Source of the DNA: an uncultured Chryseolinea sp.
GTDB taxonomy: Bacteria > Bacteroidota > Bacteroidia > Cytophagales > Cyclobacteriaceae
Length of the DNA stretch: 5,181 nucleotides
Assembly (NCBI GenBank): GCA_946478915.1
Contig: CAMLER010000417.1
Location: 1 to 5,181, forward strand
Direction of reading: 5' to 3'
The position numbers and the translations under genes were made by a program. A model generated the notes under the pieces. That model saw only the letters and a program-made list of their open reading frames with translations. It searched no databases and had not been told where the DNA came from. Of this stretch, positions 1 to 3,519 are shown in pieces; position 1 is the first letter of the stretch, and the number at the start of each line of letters is the position of its first letter.

Positions 1-33
1 AAAGATCCTGTCGAAACCAGTTCAACAGGATCT
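1..33 (-). terminator. Terminator hairpin, distal repeat copy
   Basis: This is an exact copy of the hairpin that follows the tRNA gene. The arms at 3-15 and 21-33 form 13 pairs, one of them G-U, around the loop CTGGT. The T tract runs into the window edge. Being the third terminator in series, it would stop any transcript that escaped the two before it. Confidence 0.75.
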
Positions 34-39
34 ATCAAG

Positions 40-55
40 TGAGCCTGCAGGGATT
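40..55 (-). other. tRNA-Arg 3'-end fragment, distal copy
   Basis: Sixteen bases are identical to the end of the tRNA-Arg gene: the last two T-loop bases, the 3' side of the T stem, the 3' side of the acceptor stem and the discriminator A. The bases before it on the minus strand are repeat spacer, so there is no complete tRNA here. It may be an att-site remnant or part of an rtT-like unit. Confidence 0.9.
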
Positions 56-120
56 ACTCGTTCGCTCGACCTTGCGCGCTGGCCCTCGTGATCCCCGATG
101 CCAATAGCTTAGGGGTTAAT

Positions 121-155
121 AAAAAGATCCTGTCGAAACCAGTTCAACAGGATCT
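121..155 (-). terminator. Terminator hairpin, middle repeat copy
   Basis: Same hairpin as behind the tRNA, with arms at 125-137 and 143-155, followed on the minus strand by a run of five T (121-125, the first of which closes the stem). It sits 6 nt after a tRNA 3'-end fragment, keeping the tRNA-trailer-terminator spacing of the real gene. Confidence 0.8.
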
Positions 156-161
156 ATCAAG

Positions 162-177
162 TGAGCCTGCAGGGATT
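162..177 (-). other. tRNA-Arg 3'-end fragment, middle copy
   Basis: Identical 16-nt tail of tRNA-Arg, ending in the discriminator A and without an encoded CCA, as in the intact gene. It is preceded by the 67-nt spacer and not by a tRNA body, so it is not a functional tRNA gene by itself. Confidence 0.9.
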
Positions 178-242
178 ACTCGTTCGCTCGACCTTGCGCG
201 CTGGCCCTCGTGATCCCCGATGCCAATAGCTTAGGGGTTAAT

Positions 243-277
243 AAAAAGATCCTGTCGAAACCAGTTCAACAGGATCT
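243..277 (-). terminator. Intrinsic terminator of tRNA-Arg
   Basis: On the minus strand the arms AGATCCTGT and ACAGGATCT form nine perfect pairs. Four more inner pairs (one G-U) close a 5-nt loop, CTGGT. A run of five T follows directly (243-247). The hairpin starts 6 nt after the last tRNA base, so the tRNA is probably a single-gene transcript with a very short trailer. Confidence 0.9.
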
Positions 278-283
278 ATCAAG

Positions 284-357
284 TGAGCCTGCAGGGATTC
301 AAACCCCGAGTCTTCTGATCCGTAGTCAGATGCTTTATTCAGTTAAGCTACAGGCCC
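284..357 (-). tRNA. tRNA-Arg(ACG)
   Basis: This 74-nt sequence folds into a full cloverleaf. The acceptor GGGCCTG pairs with CAGGCTC (one G2-U71 wobble), the D stem is GCTT/AAGC, and the anticodon stem TCTGA/TCAGA closes the loop CTACGGA with anticodon ACG. The variable loop is 5 nt, and the T stem CGGGG/CCCTG has one G-U pair. The discriminator is A and CCA is not encoded, so it must be added after transcription. The ACG anticodon, with A34 deaminated to inosine, reads CGU, CGC and CGA arginine codons. Unusual bases are A15, A19, U48 and U56 in the elbow; they keep pairing in both tertiary pairs, so the gene is more likely functional than decayed. Its last 16 nt recur in the downstream repeat array. 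Confidence 0.95.
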
Positions 358-380
358 GCTAACTTGAAAATTTTGGACTG

Positions 381-410
381 CAAATGTAAAGAATAAATCA
401 ACTCAGCAAA
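381..410 (-). promoter_or_regulatory. Bacteroidota-type promoter for tRNA-Arg
   Basis: On the minus strand TTTG (407-410) is followed after 18 nt by TACATTTG (381-388), a full match to the Bacteroidota housekeeping consensus TTTG-N(about 19)-TAnnTTTG. Transcription would begin near 374-376, giving a leader of about 16-18 nt before the tRNA 5' end. It lies 9 bp from the opposing promoter of the barrel gene. Confidence 0.8.
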
Positions 411-419
411 ACAAAACGA

Positions 420-450
420 TTTGGCCCTGCCGCCAAAAAAGCTAATTTTG
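420..450 (+). promoter_or_regulatory. Bacteroidota-type promoter for the barrel gene
   Basis: TTTG (420-423), a 19-nt spacer and TAATTTTG (443-450) match both promoter elements of the Bacteroidota consensus. Transcription should start near 456-458, leaving an untranslated leader of roughly 20 nt before the ATG at 476. No Shine-Dalgarno sequence is visible in that leader, which is normal in this phylum. Confidence 0.75.
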
Positions 451-475
451 GACCTTCTTAGAATCAACGCATCGC

Positions 476-1225
476 ATGAGATATAAAATTCCAGTACTCC
501 TTTGTCTTACACTATTCTCGTTGTCTGCCTTTGCACAAACCGAGACACCTGATAAAAAGATGTCCAGGCGTCCAGATATTCCGGGCAGCTTTGCTCTTGA
601 ATTCGGTTTCAACAGTGACCTGAGCGGACCTGACCAATTCAGCCTGGGATTTTTCGGATCCCGCACCGCCAATCTTTATTATCAATACGATTTTAGGATT
701 CTGAACTCTAGCTTCAGCTTTGTTCCAGGTATAGGTTTGAGCCTTGAGCGGTTTAAGTTCGGAAACGAAAGTACCCTGGCATATGATCCAAACGACCAGA
801 ATAGTATTGTAATGGTTACACCCAACGAAACGGGTCTTCCAGGAGTGAAAAAATCGCAGCTCATCACCAATTATATAGATATGCCGCTGGAGATCCGATA
901 CAGCACTAACCCCGATGACCCAGCAAGAAGTTTTAAAATTTCAGTGGGTGGAAGGATCGGCTATATGTATGATTCCTTTACGAAAATCAAATACAAGGAG
1001 AACAGTGAGGTCAAGAAGCTGAAGAATAAGGAGGATTTCAACCTGACAAAATTCCGTTATGGACTCTCCGCCAGGATCGGAGTTGGAAATCTTAGCTTGT
1101 TCGGATATTATAATCTGACGCCGTTATTCGAAGAAGGCAAAGGCTTGAGCGATATTTCGGCTGATACGTCCGTAAAGAACGATTTTAGCACCCTTACTAT
1201 CGGAATTTCTCTGGCGAGTTTTTAG
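476..1225 (+). CDS. Secreted outer-membrane beta-barrel protein, PorT-like family
   Basis: The 249-residue product starts with a signal peptide: Arg2/Lys4, a hydrophobic stretch, and a probable signal peptidase I site after AFA at residue 20. The mature part has alternating strand-like segments rich in aromatic residues and glycine, for example FALEFGFN, NLYYQYDFRI, DMPLEIRYS, SVGGRIGYMYD and LSLFGYYNL, and it ends in a strand closing with Phe. This pattern and the length fit the small 8- to 10-strand outer-membrane barrels of Bacteroidota (OMP_b-brl_2 / PorT-like). Substrate or partner is unknown. The ATG at 476 is chosen because it puts the signal peptide at the N terminus and lies about 25 nt behind a consensus promoter. 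The gene appears monocistronic and converges on the small lipoprotein at 1252-1368, with a 26-bp gap. Family assignment is by pattern, not alignment. Confidence 0.85.
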   Translation: MRYKIPVLLCLTLFSLSAFAQTETPDKKMSRRPDIPGSFALEFGFNSDLSGPDQFSLGFFGSRTANLYYQYDFRILNSSFSFVPGIGLSLERFKFGNESTLAYDPNDQNSIVMVTPNETGLPGVKKSQLITNYIDMPLEIRYSTNPDDPARSFKISVGGRIGYMYDSFTKIKYKENSEVKKLKNKEDFNLTKFRYGLSARIGVGNLSLFGYYNLTPLFEEGKGLSDISADTSVKNDFSTLTIGISLASF

Positions 1226-1251
1226 GCTATCGCAGAAACAGCGACCCGAAA

Positions 1252-1368
1252 CTAAATCCGTTGTTCGGAATCCGTCTTTGGAGCCTTTTTAGCGTAAGTG
1301 GGGCAGGTGTACTGGCTACATGCCGAGATAAGAGCCGCCAAGGCAAGAAAAGCAACAATTTTTTTCAT
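1252..1368 (-). CDS. Small lipoprotein, 38 residues, CPTYAK-type
   Basis: ATG at 1368 opens a 38-codon frame ending in TAG at 1252-1254. The product has a positive start (MKKIV), a hydrophobic segment, and a lipobox ISAC with the lipidated Cys at residue 17. The mature peptide is only 22 residues: CSQYTCPTYAKK followed by a charged tail. Short lipoproteins with a Cys-Pro-Thr-Tyr motif just after the lipid anchor are, from memory, widespread in Bacteroidota, but no function is known to me. After signal removal two cysteines remain: Cys17 (lipidated) and Cys22. A full-consensus promoter about 20 nt upstream supports independent expression. The frame is short enough for automated callers to miss, but signal peptide, lipobox and promoter all agree. 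Confidence 0.82.
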   Translation of the reverse strand: MKKIVAFLALAALISACSQYTCPTYAKKAPKTDSEQRI

Positions 1369-1388
1369 TATAATAACTTTGGGTCTAA

Positions 1389-1419
1389 CAAAAATATAAT
1401 TCTTTCTCATTAAAACAAA
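1389..1419 (-). promoter_or_regulatory. Bacteroidota-type promoter for the small lipoprotein
   Basis: On the minus strand TTTG (1416-1419), a 19-nt spacer and TATTTTTG (1389-1396) match the consensus fully. The predicted start is near 1382-1384, giving a leader of about 15 nt, A/T-rich, before the ATG at 1368. It lies in the gap after the LuxE-like gene, so the lipoprotein need not depend on read-through. Confidence 0.75.
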
Positions 1420-1452
1420 TCAAAGGCCAACTATCAGCCTCCTTGCGCCGAT

Positions 1453-2445
1453 TTACTGGATCATCAGGTTACAACCCCGCAAATCGGTATTATCGATTCG
1501 GCCCAGCACTTCAAATGATCCGTCACGATAAACCTTTCCAAGGTCTTCGGTCTCAATAAAGGACATTGTTTGCCAGTTTGCCAAGTCAATGACATTAATC
1601 CCCACGTTTTCAGATAGTAACCCCTTCCTGAACGGATCTGTTATGTCTCTTCCAATAACACGCATCCAGGGAGGGCAAACAAAACGATTGGTCCCATTCA
1701 TGGAATACGCCTGGGAGAGCAATTCCGTCATTCCATATTCCGAAAACAGCGCTTTAACGTTAATTCCTGCTTTAAGCCTGTCGTGCATCTCATTTCGGGT
1801 AATTTCCCTACGCCTTCCCTTCATTCCGCCGGTTTCAAATACGATGCAATGACTCAGATCCTGAGGATATTGCTCTGCCAGATCTAACAACGCAAAAGAG
1901 ACTCCCCACAATATGCATCTTCGGCTATCATTCCTGACCTGCTGTAGTTTGGCAGACAAAACCTCATAATTGTACCGGTAAAACCCAGAATATGGCGAAC
2001 CGCTCTGGCGGATAAAAAAATCCATCATGGCCACAAGAGAGGAATTCTTTCGTTCGAGGTACGACGGTAACAAGGCGAAGAAATGGAACTGTTCAAGCGG
2101 TCCAAAAAAATGCTCAAAACAGGTTCGTGAGTGCTTTTCATAAAAGGCAAAATCGGCGACAAAATGCCGGCTGGGAATGCTTCCAGTGGTGCCACTGCTC
2201 TCAAAAACAGTTTCGTTTTGCCACTCTCCAGTTTTTATCGCATGCGTCCGGAAAAACGAAATCGGTAAAAAAGGAATATCATTTACAGAATCAATGCTTT
2301 GAACAGAAACACCAAGGTTTTCAATAAAGGCTTTGTAGATAGGATTAAAAAAAGCCTGATACCGGAACACGTCCAATGCAATTTCCCTGAAGGAAACTTC
2401 GTTTACACTGTATATTTTCGGAACAAAACTTTTAAATCTTTCCAA
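1453..2445 (-). CDS. LuxE-family acyl-protein synthetase/acyltransferase-like protein
   Basis: This is a member of the adenylate-forming (ANL) superfamily, closest by pattern to LuxE, which activates a fatty acid as acyl-AMP and loads it on its own cysteine. With the TTG start at 2445 the protein has 330 residues. Visible motifs are the phosphate-binding loop SSGTTG (83-88), FETGGMKG (203-210), the SEYGMTE core (235-241), ETEDLG (298-303), and GRIDNTDLRGC ending at Cys325. It lacks the full C-terminal ANL domain, as LuxE does. The frame stays open to an ATG at 2577, but those 44 extra residues do not look like the family's N terminus and would overlap the divergent lipoprotein. TTG gives the expected start (ERFKSFVPKIYSVNEVSF) and a family-like length. 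No luxC, luxD or luxAB is present, so bioluminescence is not implied; the acyl substrate and acceptor are unknown. Confidence 0.85.
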   Translation of the reverse strand: MERFKSFVPKIYSVNEVSFREIALDVFRYQAFFNPIYKAFIENLGVSVQSIDSVNDIPFLPISFFRTHAIKTGEWQNETVFESSGTTGSIPSRHFVADFAFYEKHSRTCFEHFFGPLEQFHFFALLPSYLERKNSSLVAMMDFFIRQSGSPYSGFYRYNYEVLSAKLQQVRNDSRRCILWGVSFALLDLAEQYPQDLSHCIVFETGGMKGRRREITRNEMHDRLKAGINVKALFSEYGMTELLSQAYSMNGTNRFVCPPWMRVIGRDITDPFRKGLLSENVGINVIDLANWQTMSFIETEDLGKVYRDGSFEVLGRIDNTDLRGCNLMIQ

Positions 2446-2468
2446 GCGTTTAGTTAACTTGACAATTT

Positions 2469-2476
2469 CAAAGTTA
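2469..2476 (-). promoter_or_regulatory. Possible -7 element for the LuxE-like gene
   Basis: TAACTTTG on the minus strand fits TAnnTTTG and lies 23 nt before the proposed TTG start. No TTTG is present at the expected upstream distance, so only half of the promoter is supported. If real, the transcript would start around 2462-2464, which excludes translation from the far upstream ATG at 2577 and supports the TTG start. Confidence 0.4.
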
Positions 2477-2479
2477 GAG

Positions 2480-3391
2480 ATGAAACCGGTAAGGAGCGCC
2501 CTTTTGTTTGTTATTTCCGTTGCATTATTCAGCGCTTGCTTTAACCAACCAGAATTTAGCAATTCGCCCAGTATCACGTATGAAGGGATATCCTTTCAAA
2601 AGGCACCTAATGGCCTGGACTCCCTGGTAGTATCGATTTCATTTAAAGATGGTGATGGGGACCTTGGGCTATCTGCGAGTGCGGGCGCAGATTCAGAGAG
2701 TCCATATCACGAAATAGACTTTTTAGCGAATGACAATGGAGAACTTTACCCTATCCCGGGAATCAGGATTCCAAGCTTCGCCGGCTATCGTTACGAAAGT
2801 ACACTGGCAACTCCAAGATACGCATCTTATTATATTGAGCCCGATAAGCAGGTTGGTGAGTTAATCACCTTGCAAAGCAGGAATGAGGGATTCACCCTTC
2901 CGCCCTTTACCAAACCATATGATTGCTTTCTAAACTCAGAATCTTATCTCAACGAAGGTCTTAACCCAGATACCGTATTTATTTTTAAAGAGGATGATTA
3001 TCTCATCAAAGATCAAACTAAAATCGTAGACAAGCTAGTCAGAATAGGGAATCCCGACGAGTATTACTTTGCTGTGGTCGACTACTTTTACATTCGATCC
3101 AACCCATTTCAATATAATTTCATTGTAGAATTCCTTGTGAAGAATAACGACGGAACCTTTACCGAGTATGATTTCCGGGAGCAATTCTGTGAAACTTACG
3201 ATGGACGTTTCCCACGGCTTACCGATAAGGAACGCGCATTGGAAGGTGAAATAAATTATTCCATGGTCAGCTCAGGATTTTTGGAAACATTCAGTATAAA
3301 AACATTGAAGCTGCGAATTACCGTGTACGACCGCGCGTTAAACATCAGCAACACGGTGGAGACGCCGGAATTCAGGCTCGAAGAAATCTGA
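2480..3391 (+). CDS. Conserved-type hypothetical lipoprotein with DGDGDLG motif
   Basis: The 303-residue product begins with a lipoprotein signal: MKPVR, a hydrophobic core, and SAC with Cys20 as the lipidated residue. The mature part is soluble, with no further membrane segment. Near its start, residues 54-63 read SFKDGDGDLG, an Asp-rich loop that could bind calcium. The C-terminal third is rich in beta-strand-like segments and ends with VYDRALNISNTVETPEF. The layout matches Bacteroidota lipoproteins annotated only as hypothetical, probably outer-membrane anchored. I do not recognise a function. An in-frame ATG lies 21 nt upstream at 2459, but the ATG at 2480 gives a cleaner signal peptide. 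The start is 34 bp from the divergent LuxE-like gene, so any promoter must extend into that gene; none with both consensus elements was found. Confidence 0.85.
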   Translation: MKPVRSALLFVISVALFSACFNQPEFSNSPSITYEGISFQKAPNGLDSLVVSISFKDGDGDLGLSASAGADSESPYHEIDFLANDNGELYPIPGIRIPSFAGYRYESTLATPRYASYYIEPDKQVGELITLQSRNEGFTLPPFTKPYDCFLNSESYLNEGLNPDTVFIFKEDDYLIKDQTKIVDKLVRIGNPDEYYFAVVDYFYIRSNPFQYNFIVEFLVKNNDGTFTEYDFREQFCETYDGRFPRLTDKERALEGEINYSMVSSGFLETFSIKTLKLRITVYDRALNISNTVETPEFRLEEI

Positions 3392-3519
3392 GCGCTGGAA
3401 CATAATACAAGATTGTTTTTAGGTGGGTGACAAAAAAGTACTGAGAACTCTGTCATCTGAGCCAGGATGCTCGCGCCGCCGAATTTCCTCTCGCGGTTTA
3501 GCCGCAAATACTTTTTGTA
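3392..3519. other. Convergent intergenic region with imperfect inverted repeats
   Basis: This 128-bp gap between the 3' ends of the lipoprotein and E1 genes has no convincing reading frame. ACAAAAAAGTA (3430-3440) is matched by the inverted TACTTTTTGT (3509-3518) with one unpaired A. Inside are small hairpins: TGACA/TGTCA (3428-3432, 3451-3455), GAGC/GCTC (3459-3462, 3469-3472) and GCGG/CCGC (3494-3497, 3503-3506). None has the compact GC stem and adjacent T run of a standard terminator. It could be a bidirectional termination zone or the remains of a small inverted-repeat element. Confidence 0.4.

Larger units (their letters stand above)
1..299 (-). repeat. 122-bp tandem repeat carrying tRNA-Arg 3' end plus terminator
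   Basis: Two full units (1-122 and 123-244) are identical base for base. A third, partial unit (245-299) merges into the real tRNA gene. Read on the minus strand, each unit holds the last 16 nt of tRNA-Arg (40-55, 162-177, 284-299), a 6-nt trailer CTTGAT, a terminator hairpin with a T tract, and a 67-nt spacer that is not tRNA. Identity to the tRNA ends abruptly after 299, inside the T arm. The left edge of the window cuts the array, so the copy number is at least 2.4. The arrangement is like the 178-bp repeats behind E. coli tyrT (rtT), which also contain the tRNA 3' end. Repeated integration or excision at a tRNA att site is an alternative origin. Repeat structure is certain; any function is unknown. 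Confidence 0.95.

Noticed and set aside
1..299. CRISPR array
   Set aside because: The units repeat as whole identical 122-bp blocks with no variable spacers, and the repeated part includes a tRNA tail and a terminator.
442..672. 76-codon minus-strand frame opposite the barrel gene
   Set aside because: It is antisense to a gene with a clear signal peptide and promoter, and has no recognisable protein features.
1589..1852. 87-codon plus-strand frame inside the LuxE-like gene
   Set aside because: It runs antisense to conserved motifs of the enzyme and lacks protein features of its own.
2411..2420. TATATTTT as -7 element of the lipoprotein promoter
   Set aside because: It lacks the final G of TAnnTTTG and has no TTTG at the right distance upstream.
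2459..2479. Earlier ATG for the lipoprotein at 2459
   Set aside because: It adds MTISKLE before a complete lipoprotein signal peptide, weakening the usual short positive start.
2446..2577. N-terminal extension of the LuxE-like protein from the ATG at 2577
   Set aside because: It overlaps the signal peptide region of the divergent lipoprotein, does not resemble the family N terminus, and would lie upstream of the only promoter-like element.
3407..3420. Terminator for the lipoprotein (ACAA-ga-TTGT followed by T)
   Set aside because: Only four A/T-rich pairs and a two-base loop, which is too weak to be an intrinsic terminator.
3256..3507. 83-codon minus-strand frame over the lipoprotein 3' end
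   Set aside because: It overlaps the C-terminal coding region of the lipoprotein and shows no domain or signal.
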